Positions 35,101-47,162 of a stretch of DNA of 64,000 nt are shown piece by piece (position 1 is the stretch's first letter; every line of letters begins with the position of its first letter). The position numbers were made by a program, and so were the translations under genes. The notes beneath the pieces were generated by a model. That model ran no database searches, was not told the origin of the DNA, and saw nothing but the letters and a program-made list of their open reading frames with translations. The stretch comes from Flavonifractor sp. An112 (GTDB lineage: Bacteria > Bacillota > Clostridia > Oscillospirales > Oscillospiraceae). The DNA is taken from assembly GCF_002161085.1 (NCBI RefSeq), contig NZ_NFLU01000002.1, forward strand, positions 124,001 through 188,000. Reading direction: 5' to 3'.

Positions 35101-35885
35101 CCCGTATGAACATCGGTCAGGTGCTGGAGGTCCATCTGGGCTACGCCGCCAAGACCCTGGGCTGGAAGGTGGCCACCCCCGTCTTCAACGGCGCCGACGA
35201 GAAGGACATCGCCGAGACCCTGAAGATGGCTGGTCTGCGCCCCGACGGCAAGAGCTGGCTGTACGACGGCCGCACCGGCGAGCGGTTCGACAACCCCGTC
35301 ACCGTGGGCTACGTCTACTTCCTCAAGCTGCACCACCTGGTTGACGATAAGATCCACGCCCGTTCCACCGGCCCCTACTCCCTGGTCACCCAGCAGCCTC
35401 TGGGCGGCAAGGCCCAGTTCGGCGGCCAGCGCTTCGGCGAAATGGAGGTGTGGGCCCTGGAGGCTTATGGCGCCGCCTACACCCTGCAGGAGATCCTCAC
35501 CGTCAAGTCCGACGACGTCACCGGCCGTGTGCGCACCTACGAGTCTATCGTCAAGGGCCACAACGTGCCCAAGCCCGGCGTGCCTGAGTCCTTCAAGGTT
35601 CTGGTTAAGGAGCTGCAGTCCCTGTGCCTGGATATGAAGGTGCTGGACGACCAGGGCAACGAGATCGAGCTGAAGGACGACGACGAGGATACCTACCAGC
35701 CCGGCAAGTTCCGCGACGATGACGACGACTTCTACGGCTACAACGCCGGTGGGGAGTCCGACTTTGCCGCCGCGGGCTACACCCTCAAGGAAGGCAGCGA
35801 CGACGATGATCTGGCCGTTGCCGACGACAGCGATGATTTTTCTGATTCGGAGGACGATTACTCCGATGATGACGATATGGAATAA
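32178..35885 (+). CDS. rpoB: DNA-directed RNA polymerase subunit beta
   Basis: A 1235-residue catalytic subunit. Conserved parts include the rifampicin region ([20 protein letters not shown]), [37 protein letters not shown] and the C-terminal clamp with [24 protein letters not shown]. The first rifampicin-region position is Pro where E. coli has Gln510. The tail (last about 60 residues) is very acidic, rich in Asp. It precedes rpoC by 22 nt. In Firmicutes it normally follows rplL; here it has its own promoter. Confidence 0.99.
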   Translation: MVKDVYFGKTLRKSFARHEEILEMPNLLEVQKNSYKWFLETGLREVFKDVASITDYAGNLELSFIDYSMDEPPKYNVEECKARDATYAAPIKVWVRLRNKETDEMKEQEIFMGDFPLMTKAGTFVINGAERVIVSQIVRSPGIYYARTEDKTGNVVYATTVIPYRGAWLEYETDLSEIFYVRIDKNRKLPITCLIRAVGPKTDSEILELFGNDPRIVATLEKDACKTYEEALLEIYRKLRPGEPPTVDSAESLLNALFFDPRRYDLSAVGRYKFNKKLAIWSRLSGQKLAMPIVDPTTGEILAEPGVVLTREQARELEAKGVNEAVLDLDGGVQLKVFSNNMVDMAGFVDFDPAQCGVTEKVRFSVLQELLQNYSGEELKEAVKDRIDDLIPKHIIVDDIMASINYLNCLAHGVGNADDIDHLGNRRLRCVGELLQNQFRIGFSRMERVIRERMTIQDLDIVTPQSLINIRPVTAAIKEFFGSSPLSQFMDQTNPLAELTHKRRMSALGPGGLSRDRASFDVRDVHYSHYGRLCPIETPEGPNIGLISYLASYARINRYGFIEAPYRKVDKATGKVTDQVEYMTADMEDEFTIAQATEPLDENGCLKNARITCRHRNEIIDVDRDQVDYMDVSPKMMFSIATAMIPFLENDDANRALMGANMQRQAVPLLTTQAPIVATGQEHKNCIDSEVAILAEEDGVVTKVSAQYVTVRYDSGRVEEYKLTKYLRSNHGTCINQRPIVNAGQRVEKGEVIADGPSTSNGEIALGKNILMGFMTWEGYNYEDAILLNERMVKEDVFTSIHIEEYETESRDTKLGPEEITRDIPNVGDDALKDLDERGIIRVGAEVRAGDILVGKVTPKGETDLTAEERLLRAIFGEKAREVRDTSLKVPHGESGIIVDVKVFTREAGDELSPGVNMVVRVYIAQKRKISVGDKMAGRHGNKGVVSRILPQEDMPFLPDGTPLDIVLNPLGVPSRMNIGQVLEVHLGYAAKTLGWKVATPVFNGADEKDIAETLKMAGLRPDGKSWLYDGRTGERFDNPVTVGYVYFLKLHHLVDDKIHARSTGPYSLVTQQPLGGKAQFGGQRFGEMEVWALEAYGAAYTLQEILTVKSDDVTGRVRTYESIVKGHNVPKPGVPESFKVLVKELQSLCLDMKVLDDQGNEIELKDDDEDTYQPGKFRDDDDDFYGYNAGGESDFAAAGYTLKEGSDDDDLAVADDSDDFSDSEDDYSDDDDME

Positions 35886-35907
35886 GTAAGGGAGGTCGAG
35901 CAGAAAC

Positions 35908-39696
<3,789 letters not shown>

Positions 39697-39710
39697 TCCC
39701 AATGTTTTTG

Positions 39711-39743
39711 GGGGGCGTTGCAGCCATGCAGCGCCCCCTTTTT
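39711..39743 (+). terminator. rpoBC intrinsic terminator
   Basis: A 12-bp GC-rich stem (GGGGGCGTTGCA/TGCAGCGCCCCC, loop GCCA) followed by T5. Confidence 0.92.
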
Positions 39744-39787
39744 CTATCGTTGTCCCTGTCCCATCCGACCGACAATGAGGTATCACG

Positions 39788-41176
39788 ATGAAACGATGCT
39801 CCCCTCTCTCTTTGTTCGCCGGTGCCGGCGGTCTGGCGCTGCTGTTTTTTGCCCTGTTTCCGATCTCTGAACTGTCCCGGGGCGGTCCGGGGGCAAAAGC
39901 TGCCGTCTTTGCACTGCTGACCGCCCTGGCCGTACTGGCGCTGTGGCTGCTCCACCGGTCGGGCTGTTCCCTGGACCGGCTATGTACCCTGCTGCTGCCC
40001 ATCGGCCTGGCCTTCTTCCTTCGGGCCATCCTGCTGGACTATGCGGCAGATGACTACGAGATCTTCCTGTCCCAGTGGGTGGCCACCTTCCGGGACAACG
40101 GCAGCTTCGCTGCCATCAAGCTGCCCATCGGCAACTATAATGTACCCTACCTCTATTTCCTGGCCGCCATCTCCTACCTGCCGGTCCCCGACCTGTACCT
40201 CATCAAGCTCTTCTCCATCCTGTTTGATGTGCTGCTGGCCTGGGGCGGCCTGCGGCTGGTACGTCACTTCACCGGCAAAGACAGCATCCGTCCCCTGGTA
40301 TGCTTCTGCGTCCTGCTGCTGCTGCCCACTGTGGTGCTCAACGGCTCCCTGTGGGGCCAGTGCGACGCACTGTACGGTGCCCTGACGCTCCACGCCTTGG
40401 CAGATGGGCTGGGCGGCCGTCCCAAAGCTTCCGCCGCCCTGCTGGGCGTGGCCTTCTCCTTTAAATTGCAGACAGTGTTCATCCTCCCCCTGTGGGCAGT
40501 GCTGTGGATGGCCCGACGTACCCGGTTCCGGGACCTGTTGTGCTTCCCCCTGGCCTATGCCGTTACCTGCATCCCTGCTCTGCTACTGGGCAAACCGCTG
40601 GGGGATATCCTGGGGGTCTATGTGGGCCAGACGCAGGAGGGCGCAGGGGCACTGAACTACAACTGCGCCTCCATCTTCTCCATGGTCCCCTACGGCACTC
40701 AAATTGACGAGGCTTTCGGCGCCCGCTTGGGCATTCTGGCGGCCTTTGCCCTGGTTTTGCTGCTGCTGGTGCTGGCCTTCTTGTTCCGGGACCGGCTGGA
40801 CGATGGGGCTCTGCTGCTCTTCGGCATCACGCTTACGCTGGGCGTGCCCTTCTTTCTCCCCTATATGCACGACCGCTATTACTTCCTGGCTGACGTGCTC
40901 ACCCTGGTCTGGGCCTGCACCCGTCCCACGGGCCTGCCTCCGGCAGTGCTGGTCCAGCTCTCCTCCCTCAGTGCCTATCTGACCTACCTGCGGATGAAAT
41001 ATACCCTGATCCTCACCCTGGGTGGTCAGATGTTCACCATGCTGTTGGAGAGCCTGATGGTACTGGCCGGACTCATCTTTACAGCAGTCCTGCTGATCCG
41101 GCATTTGTACGTCTCTTCCCCCTGTCTGCCTCAGGGTTTGGGCGAAAAAAACAAGAAATCCCGGAAAAGCGGTTGA
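39788..41176 (+). CDS. GT-C fold membrane glycosyltransferase (putative)
   Basis: A 462-residue protein with about 11-12 hydrophobic helices. An acidic DDYEIFLSQW motif follows the second or third helix, the usual position of the catalytic acidic pair in GT-C glycosyltransferases. Further ALG6/mannosyltransferase-like signals are NYNVPYLYFLAAIS, WGQCDALYGAL, FSFKLQTVFILPLW and HDRYYFLADVL. It probably moves a sugar from a polyprenyl phosphate donor onto an extracellular acceptor; donor and acceptor are unknown. The C-terminus is short and basic (EKNKKSRKSG). The next gene's promoter overlaps its stop codon. Confidence 0.75.
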   Translation: MKRCSPLSLFAGAGGLALLFFALFPISELSRGGPGAKAAVFALLTALAVLALWLLHRSGCSLDRLCTLLLPIGLAFFLRAILLDYAADDYEIFLSQWVATFRDNGSFAAIKLPIGNYNVPYLYFLAAISYLPVPDLYLIKLFSILFDVLLAWGGLRLVRHFTGKDSIRPLVCFCVLLLLPTVVLNGSLWGQCDALYGALTLHALADGLGGRPKASAALLGVAFSFKLQTVFILPLWAVLWMARRTRFRDLLCFPLAYAVTCIPALLLGKPLGDILGVYVGQTQEGAGALNYNCASIFSMVPYGTQIDEAFGARLGILAAFALVLLLLVLAFLFRDRLDDGALLLFGITLTLGVPFFLPYMHDRYYFLADVLTLVWACTRPTGLPPAVLVQLSSLSAYLTYLRMKYTLILTLGGQMFTMLLESLMVLAGLIFTAVLLIRHLYVSSPCLPQGLGEKNKKSRKSG

Positions 41177-41201
41177 CGACTTGGAAACAATGTGTTACAA
41201 T
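41173..41201 (+). promoter_or_regulatory. sigma-A promoter for the 96-residue hypothetical gene
   Basis: TTGACG (41173-41178), a 17-nt spacer and TACAAT (41196-41201). Confidence 0.75.
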
Positions 41202-41250
41202 TTGGTTACAGTTTTTAAAAAGCAGTAACAACTTCCAAAAGGAGGCCAAA

Positions 41251-41541
41251 ATGGCTACGCAAAGCATCCCTCTGACTTACAAGGGCCATCCGCTGCGCCG
41301 GAAAGACAGTCTGATCTATTACGGCAGCATGGCCGAAAAATATATCATTATGCTTCAGGTTCTGGACCAGAAGAAGGATCAGGATCTGGACATGGCCACC
41401 CGGGTATCCGTTCAGCTTCAGCTCACCGACCCTGACCTGAAGAGCCGGGACCGTGTGGTTAAGAAGACCGAGAAAGACAGCCTGTACGCCGCTATGGACG
41501 TGGCTTCCGTCTGGCTGGACCGGGCTCTGTCCGGCAAATAA
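41251..41541 (+). CDS. conserved small hypothetical protein
   Basis: A 96-residue soluble protein (MATQSIPLTYKGHPLRRKDS...). I do not recognise a named family. It has a short beta-rich N-terminal part with GHPLRRKDSLIYYG, a helix (MAEKYIIMLQVLDQK), a beta strand (TRVSVQLQLTD) and a final helix (DSLYAAMDVASVWLDRAL). AAAGGAGG 7 nt before ATG 41251 and a dedicated promoter show it is expressed. It may be co-transcribed with the NlpC/P60 gene 41 nt downstream. Confidence 0.82.
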   Translation: MATQSIPLTYKGHPLRRKDSLIYYGSMAEKYIIMLQVLDQKKDQDLDMATRVSVQLQLTDPDLKSRDRVVKKTEKDSLYAAMDVASVWLDRALSGK

Positions 41542-41582
41542 GTTCCTACCCACCCAACGATCAGAACGGAGGAATTCTACCA

Positions 41583-42500
41583 ATGATAACACCTGCCAAG
41601 CTTCTGCGCACCACGCTCCTGACCGTCGCCGTTTCCGCCGTCTGTATGATCGGCGCTTCCGCCGCCAGCGGCGTGGGCACCGTCAATACCGACGCCCTTC
41701 GCCTTCGCAACGAGGCCAACACCACTTCCACCATCCTGGCTACTGCTTCCGAAGGTGACACCGTAGTCATCCTGGAGGACGCCGGCAACGGTTGGTACAA
41801 GGTGGACTACAACACCGTGGAAGGCTATATGTCCGGCGAATACCTGACGGTCTCCGCTCAGGCCGATGTGACCATCGGTTACGGTCTGGTTCAGACCGGC
41901 GGCTCCACCCTGAACGTACGCAGCGGGCCTGGCACCACCTACAGCAAGGTGACCACCCTCAATGACAACGCGGTTGTCACCATCGTGGGTATCAATAATG
42001 GCTGGTACAAGATCAAGACCTCCAGCGGTGCTGTTGGCTATGTCAGCAGCGAGTATATGGTGACCTGCAAGGACTCCGCCGGTTCCCGCGGCGACGGCGC
42101 CACCGCCGTGGCCGTGGCTTCCGACAGCAGTATGGGCCAGCAGATCGTCAGCTACGCCAAGCAGTTCCTGGGTGTGCCCTATGTCTATGGCGGCAACGGA
42201 CCCAACAGTTTTGACTGCTCCGGCTTCACCAGCTACATATATCGCCACTTCGGCTACACTCTGAACCGCACCGCTTCTACCCAGCTGTCCAACGGTGTGG
42301 CGGTATCCAAGAGTGAGCTGCAGCCCGGCGATCTGGTATTCTTCCGTTACAATACCTCTTACCCCGCCTCTCATGTGGGCATCTACATCGGCAACGGCCA
42401 GTTCATCCACGCCTCTACCAACAAGTATCAGGTGCAGATCGATCAGCTGATGACCGGCCACTACGCCAACGTGTATATCGCTGCCCGCCGCATTCTGTGA
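41583..42500 (+). CDS. SH3b-NlpC/P60 (C40) cell-wall hydrolase
   Basis: A 305-residue secreted endopeptidase. A signal peptide (TLLTVAVSAVCMIGASAASG) is followed by two bacterial SH3 domains (about 30-95 and 100-165, each with LNVRSGPG or LRLRNEAN-type starts). The C-terminal NlpC/P60 domain has the catalytic Cys in NSFDCSGFTSYIY, the His in SHVGIYIG and the third polar residue (His) in FIHAST. It cleaves the gamma-D-Glu-diaminopimelate bond in peptidoglycan stems. GGAGG precedes ATG 41583. It is ended by the terminator at 42539-42570. Confidence 0.94.
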   Translation: MITPAKLLRTTLLTVAVSAVCMIGASAASGVGTVNTDALRLRNEANTTSTILATASEGDTVVILEDAGNGWYKVDYNTVEGYMSGEYLTVSAQADVTIGYGLVQTGGSTLNVRSGPGTTYSKVTTLNDNAVVTIVGINNGWYKIKTSSGAVGYVSSEYMVTCKDSAGSRGDGATAVAVASDSSMGQQIVSYAKQFLGVPYVYGGNGPNSFDCSGFTSYIYRHFGYTLNRTASTQLSNGVAVSKSELQPGDLVFFRYNTSYPASHVGIYIGNGQFIHASTNKYQVQIDQLMTGHYANVYIAARRIL

Positions 42501-42538
42501 TTTTTGCTTGGCAGGTAAAGATCATATCAAAGTTTTCG

Positions 42539-42570
42539 CCCCGCCTGCGTCAGCAGGCGGGGTGTTTTTT
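42539..42570 (+). terminator. intrinsic terminator after the NlpC/P60 gene
   Basis: A 10-bp stem CCCCGCCTGC/GCAGGCGGGG with a GTCA loop, then TGTTTTTT. Confidence 0.93.
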
Positions 42571-42600
42571 CCTATTAAACCAGAAAGGAGCGTGCCCACT

Positions 42601-43494
42601 TTGAGCCGTTCTCCCGCCTTTGGCCATCTGCTGGCCCTGGCTGTCTCCATTGTGTGGGGTACCACCTATATCTCCACCAAGGTGCTTTTGGATGCCTTCC
42701 ATCCGGTAGAGATCCTCATCTTCCGCTTTGTGCTGGCCTGAGCCATCCTCTTTCTCTGTGCGCCAAAGCCCCATCTGCCCCGCAGTTTCCGATCTGAGCT
42801 GCCTTTCCTGGGGGCCGCCCTGTCAGGGCTCACCTTCTACTCTCTGCTGGAGAATTACGCCCTCACCTTTTCCATGGCCTCCACCGTAGGGCTCATCGTC
42901 TCCTCCGCGCCCATGTTTACCGCGCTGCTGCTGTGGCTTTGCCGTCGAACCACCCGGCCTGGAGCCTCCTTCTTTGTGGGCTTTGTTCTCGCTATGGCAG
43001 GCATCGCCCTCATCTCCCTGGCGGAGGGAGAATCCTTTGACTTCAATCCTATCGGCTGTCTGTTGGCCCTGGGCTCCGCTATCAGTTGGGGCGTCTACGG
43101 TCTGTGTCTGGAGTCCGCCCAGCGTCAGGGCCTAAACGATCTGCTGGTCACCCGGAAGGTCTTTTTCTGGGGTGTCCTCTTTACCCTCCCCTTCTGCCTG
43201 GGTACCAGCATCACCTTTGATCTGACCCGGTTTGCCCAACCGGTGATGCTGGGCAATACGGTGTACCTGGGCGTAGTGGCCTCCGCTCTGTGCTTCCTGG
43301 CCTGGAACCGGGCCTCCGCCCTCATTGACCCGGTAGCCACCAATGTGTACCTCTACCTGATGCCGGTAATCACCGTAGCCGCCTCCTTTCTCATTCTAGG
43401 GGAGCCGGTGACCCTTTTCACCCTGGGTGCCATCGTCCTCATCCTGGCGGGACTGTGGCTCTCCCAGCGCCGTTCCACCACCCTTACCACCTGA
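42601..43494 (+). pseudogene. EamA/DMT family transporter interrupted by in-frame TGA
   Basis: Reads as one continuous EamA-type (RhaT/DMT) transporter of about 297 codons. It starts at TTG 42601 (AAGGAG 11 nt upstream; GTG 42592 is also possible). The first EamA repeat begins LLALAVSIVWGTTYISTKVLL. The frame is broken by a single TGA at 42739-42741 within FRFVLA-stop-AILFLC, where family members usually have Trp. It then continues in the same frame through the second repeat (GSAISWGVYGLCLE, FLAWNRASALIDPVATNVYLYLMP) to 43494. One TGG-to-TGA change would explain it. Probably inactive unless the stop is read through. Confidence 0.85.
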
Positions 43495-43500
43495 TGAGAA

Positions 43501-43530
43501 AGGGGTCTGCCGCAGCCGCGGCAGGCCCCT
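43501..43530. terminator. bidirectional terminator
   Basis: A 13-bp stem AGGGGTCTGCCGC/GCGGCAGGCCCCT (one G-U pair, loop AGCC) with T-rich flank. It sits between the convergent EamA pseudogene and the sensor-paralogue operon. Confidence 0.85.
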
Positions 43531-43540
43531 CTGTTTTATG

Positions 43541-45586
43541 TCAATTAAACATATTGTTGAGTACGATACGGCTCACTTGGTCCCCATCAAAGAAGAAGAG
43601 GATGGCCGCCCCCCAGCCCTCCGGATCCGCGCAGTACCACAGATAATCTTCCCCGGGATACAGGCCCCAGTAGTCGGTACGGGACAGCTTTTCCCCGTAG
43701 GCCGCCTCCACCTCCGCCCGGGTGGAACCCACCCGGATACCCCGGTCAGTAAAGAGATCGGTTCGTGTGGTCTCCAGACGCTGGATGGCGTAGCCGCCGT
43801 CGGCATTGCAGTAGCACAGGGCCGAAAGGCCCTCCCACTCCATTTGCTGCCACCAGTCCCCCGCCTGGTAGATGGGCTCGGCCCCCTCCAGAACGGTGAC
43901 CACAGGCTCCTCCTGGAAAAAGCCTACCTCACTCCCCGGCCCCGCCGGGTTGGGGTATCCGTCCCGCCACAGGGCCACTGTCCCATCCACCAGATGGTAT
44001 CCCTGCTCCAGCGCAGCCTGCTCCACCGTTTCCCTGGGCACACTTTCACCCAGGACGGTAGTCATGTCTCCTCCCTGGCCCAGCTGGAACACCAGCCACA
44101 GGGGTTCCGGGTAGGCATACCAATTCCCATCCTCCCAGCCGCTGCACCTTAGCTGATAGACTACACCGTAGGTCTCGTAAAGCTGCCGCAGGCCCAGGTA
44201 GCTTGCTTCATCAATCCGCATGGTGCGTCCTTCCGGCTGGAGCGGCGCCTGGTCGGCAAAGAAAATGGACATATCCGCCGGCCTGTTGCTGTAAAAATAG
44301 GCCACCGCAGCATTCCGGGCTGCCAGCGGCATGGGCGCGTCTCGCAGCATGGCGTCCGCCTCGGGGAAGGCGGTAAGGATGCCCTGCTCCAGCATCCAGT
44401 ACATAATCCGATAATTATAGGTGCCTACAGCAGCCAACCGTGTGGGCTCCATCTGTTCGGAATCATGCTCTCCCAGCGATCCGACGAAGGTATACTGCTC
44501 GCCCTTACGGAAAAAGAGCAGATCTTCCCCCACATAGGTACCGTTAGCCCCATAGGTAATTCCATAGCACTCCAGAGCGTCCATATCCCGCCATTCTTCC
44601 GCCAGATCCAACCGGCTCAAATCAGTAAAGCTGGTACGAAGGATCAGCTCCATAGGCGGTTCCGAATAGCCCACATGGTCTACCATATATTGCAGGACTT
44701 CTTCCTCCACCTGGGGAGGAATCCGCTCCATCACAAAACCGCCTTCCGGCACCCCGCCGGATGGGCCCCACTGATACCACAGGGGGGGATCAAAGCCGGT
44801 CAGTTCTTCCGCCGGAATGAGCAGCTCCTCCGTAAGCGGGTTATAGCGACGCCAGCTGCCGTCCGCATACACCAGCAAGCGCTGCCAGCCGTCCACAGCG
44901 TCCATCGCCGGGTCGGCATCGTCGGTCATGCAGGTGAGATAGAACTCCACCCCGCGGTCATTCCGGATGCGGAACCCGGTCACCGCCCCATCCTGGGCGG
45001 CCAGAGCCACCTCCGTACCCGCCAGTTCCCCGTTCAGGTACTCCTCCGCTCCCCGGCAGAGGGCATCCTCCGTGGTTCCCGCCAATTCCAGGGCCTCCGC
45101 CAGGGGCACCACCCGATCCTCCTGCCGGTCGTAGACCAGGGTGTAGAGACCGCCGTCGCTGCCGGAGCTGGCAGAGTCCAAATAGAAGATCAGGTTATCG
45201 TACCGTTCGGTGACCGCAGGATAAAACAGGCACCGCTGGCCCCCTACCGTATTCATGGGGGCATCCATAACGGTCTGATACTGGCTCTTGAGGGCGGCCA
45301 GAGCCTGGTTCACCGCCTGGGCACTCTCCCCCTCCGCCGTCAGTCTGGGGAGCTCAATGTAGTTGCCCAGGGCGTCATAATACTGGGTGTCCATCGTGAA
45401 ACTTCCGGCCTGCGTGGTACTCCGGCAGGCCACCAGCCCTCCGCACAGGCCGATAGCCAGGGCTACCACCGCCACCAAAAGCAGGGCAGGCCGCTTGTGC
45501 CGGGCAAAGAGATTACGCAGGCGCTGCTCGGTCTCTTTGGCCGACCCGCTCATGCGGGTAGACAGCCGGGTATGGGGCACGTTCAT
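43541..45586 (-). CDS. membrane-anchored ectodomain protein, BlaR1-TM4-like anchor, paralogue 3
   Basis: A 681-residue protein. The first 55 residues (TRLSTRMSGSAKETEQRLRN, RPAL, one hydrophobic helix, LVACR) match the start of two upstream paralogues (about 40 of 55 identical to the first) and resemble the last membrane segment of M56/BlaR1 sensors. The Cys of LVAC could also be a lipobox. The ectodomain has a part (about 75-175) resembling RsiV/PdaC-type domains (ELPRLTAEGESAQAVNQAL, GGLYTLVYDRQEDRVVPLAEAL). A C-terminal BLIP-like domain follows (GIRVGSTRAEVEAAYGEKL...LFFFDGDQVSRIVLNNMF). It is the last gene of the operon and probably an extracellular sensor (inference). Confidence 0.75.
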   Translation of the reverse strand: MNVPHTRLSTRMSGSAKETEQRLRNLFARHKRPALLLVAVVALAIGLCGGLVACRSTTQAGSFTMDTQYYDALGNYIELPRLTAEGESAQAVNQALAALKSQYQTVMDAPMNTVGGQRCLFYPAVTERYDNLIFYLDSASSGSDGGLYTLVYDRQEDRVVPLAEALELAGTTEDALCRGAEEYLNGELAGTEVALAAQDGAVTGFRIRNDRGVEFYLTCMTDDADPAMDAVDGWQRLLVYADGSWRRYNPLTEELLIPAEELTGFDPPLWYQWGPSGGVPEGGFVMERIPPQVEEEVLQYMVDHVGYSEPPMELILRTSFTDLSRLDLAEEWRDMDALECYGITYGANGTYVGEDLLFFRKGEQYTFVGSLGEHDSEQMEPTRLAAVGTYNYRIMYWMLEQGILTAFPEADAMLRDAPMPLAARNAAVAYFYSNRPADMSIFFADQAPLQPEGRTMRIDEASYLGLRQLYETYGVVYQLRCSGWEDGNWYAYPEPLWLVFQLGQGGDMTTVLGESVPRETVEQAALEQGYHLVDGTVALWRDGYPNPAGPGSEVGFFQEEPVVTVLEGAEPIYQAGDWWQQMEWEGLSALCYCNADGGYAIQRLETTRTDLFTDRGIRVGSTRAEVEAAYGEKLSRTDYWGLYPGEDYLWYCADPEGWGAAILFFFDGDQVSRIVLNNMFN

Positions 45587-45601
45587 AATGGCCCTCCTCT
45601 C

Positions 45602-47149
45602 TCATGACCAGCTGAGCTGTCTGTAGCTGATTTGCTCCAGGGTACCGTCTTCAGTCCAGACATACACCGCCTCCTCCGGACGGCCCACATCCCCCCGGAT
45701 GTGTTCCACCACCTGTCGGTTCTCCACGTCCAGGGTGGGATTGGAAAACAGGTAGGTGGAAAAGGAAAACCGGCTCGTCTCCTCGTCCCACAAGAACCAC
45801 ACATAGCTCACATTGTGGGGAAAGCTCGACTCCGCCAGCAGGCCCAAATCGGGGGAACCGTCAAAATTCAGGTCCCGGATATCCGGCTCCCCAATATTGG
45901 GGTCCCGGATCAGAAACAGGCCCTGGTAGAAGCTGTCCGGCGTATACACATCGTCCTCCACCGCCATGAACTGAAGCGGTGTGTCACCCTCATAGACCCG
46001 GATCTGCTCGATTGCCAGACAATAGGGCTGCTGGTCCAGCGGCTCCAGTTCCAGCTCCAGGGACAGGTTTCTCCCGGTGGCAGTGGTCATGGTAATCCGC
46101 TCGGTCTCCACCTGCCGGTTTTCCTCCGACAGGGCCTGCCGCACCTCCTCCTCGCTCCCTGTGACCACCCGGATGAGATTGGGCCAGAGCTGCTCCTCAC
46201 CACTCCAGAACGTGGGGCAGAGCAGCACCTCCATTCCCAGCCACTCCTCCCCCGTCAAAACAGAGCAGGCCAGCAGGGTGTACCGCTGTCCGCACAGGGT
46301 CTCCTCCCCCGGCGTCACCTGGACGATCTGCCACTGGGCGGAGGTATTGCTGGCCTGCCAGGGGTTATCCTGGTCTCTGGTGCGGCTCTCCACAACCCTG
46401 CGCAGCTCATTCATAACCCGCTCAGGGGCATGGTACCCCCCCGTCAGCTGGAGCCGCTCCCGAAAGGACCATTGGGGACCCTGGCCATACAGGCGCCAGT
46501 CATCCGCACCCTGAAAGATCTCTACCCCGCCGGGACAGGGCAGGGGTATTTGATCCTCCCAGTAGTTCTGGTACTCCATCCAGACCTGGGCGTCCTCCTG
46601 CCGCAGATCCCCCTTCATGGGCCAGACCCAGGTAAAGTCGGTGCCGTCAAAGGCCAGCAGCCCCCCCTCTCCATAGGTGTAACCCTGCCCTCCGCCGTTG
46701 ACGGTGTAGAGGAGATAGTCCACATCGTCCTTTCGGAAGGTGGAAACCTGGGGCCTTCCGCCGCTGGAGGTGGCGGAAAACACCGGCCCAGTAAGCTGGC
46801 CCCGGTCATCCTCTACGCCGATGACCAGGGCACAGTGGGGATAGTCGTCGTAAAAATGGCCGGCTACCAGGGTGCCCCCCTGGCCCTGGATACAGGCCAG
46901 CTCCTCCCCCTGAGGTTTCCCATCAAAACTGACCTCAGCGGCATCATACAGGGCATCCAGCCGCTGCTCCTGGCCAACCTGGGCACGGCAGGCCACCAGG
47001 GAGCCGCACAGGCCGATGGCAAATCCCACCGCCATCACCAGGGCCAGGGCGGGCCGTCTGTGCTTGACAAAGAGATTGCGGACCCGTCCTTCGGTCTCCC
47101 TGGCCGAGCCGCTCATGGCCGTGGACAGCCGTGTTTTGGGTACTTTCAT
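45602..47149 (-). CDS. membrane-anchored ectodomain protein, BlaR1-TM4-like anchor, paralogue 2
   Basis: A 515-residue protein with the same 55-residue N-terminal anchor as its neighbours (49 of 55 identical to paralogue 1), ending in LVACR. The ectodomain is different. Near its C-terminus a DLNFDGSPDLGLLAE motif (a DxNxDG loop as in calcium-binding or XAC2610/FG-GAP-like beta domains) is followed by WFLWDEETSRFSFSTYL. An internal repeat of aromatic beta strands suggests a beta-propeller or beta-sandwich fold. It lies 13 nt downstream of paralogue 1 and 15 nt upstream of paralogue 3. Function unknown; context suggests a sensor for the M56 protease. Confidence 0.75.
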   Translation of the reverse strand: MKVPKTRLSTAMSGSARETEGRVRNLFVKHRRPALALVMAVGFAIGLCGSLVACRAQVGQEQRLDALYDAAEVSFDGKPQGEELACIQGQGGTLVAGHFYDDYPHCALVIGVEDDRGQLTGPVFSATSSGGRPQVSTFRKDDVDYLLYTVNGGGQGYTYGEGGLLAFDGTDFTWVWPMKGDLRQEDAQVWMEYQNYWEDQIPLPCPGGVEIFQGADDWRLYGQGPQWSFRERLQLTGGYHAPERVMNELRRVVESRTRDQDNPWQASNTSAQWQIVQVTPGEETLCGQRYTLLACSVLTGEEWLGMEVLLCPTFWSGEEQLWPNLIRVVTGSEEEVRQALSEENRQVETERITMTTATGRNLSLELELEPLDQQPYCLAIEQIRVYEGDTPLQFMAVEDDVYTPDSFYQGLFLIRDPNIGEPDIRDLNFDGSPDLGLLAESSFPHNVSYVWFLWDEETSRFSFSTYLFSNPTLDVENRQVVEHIRGDVGRPEEAVYVWTEDGTLEQISYRQLSWS

Positions 47150-47162
47150 CCCGTTCCTCCCG

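Noticed and set aside
42739-42741. Selenocysteine recoding of the EamA TGA
   Set aside because: The family has Trp here and no selenoproteins are known in it; no convincing SECIS-like hairpin directly follows the codon.
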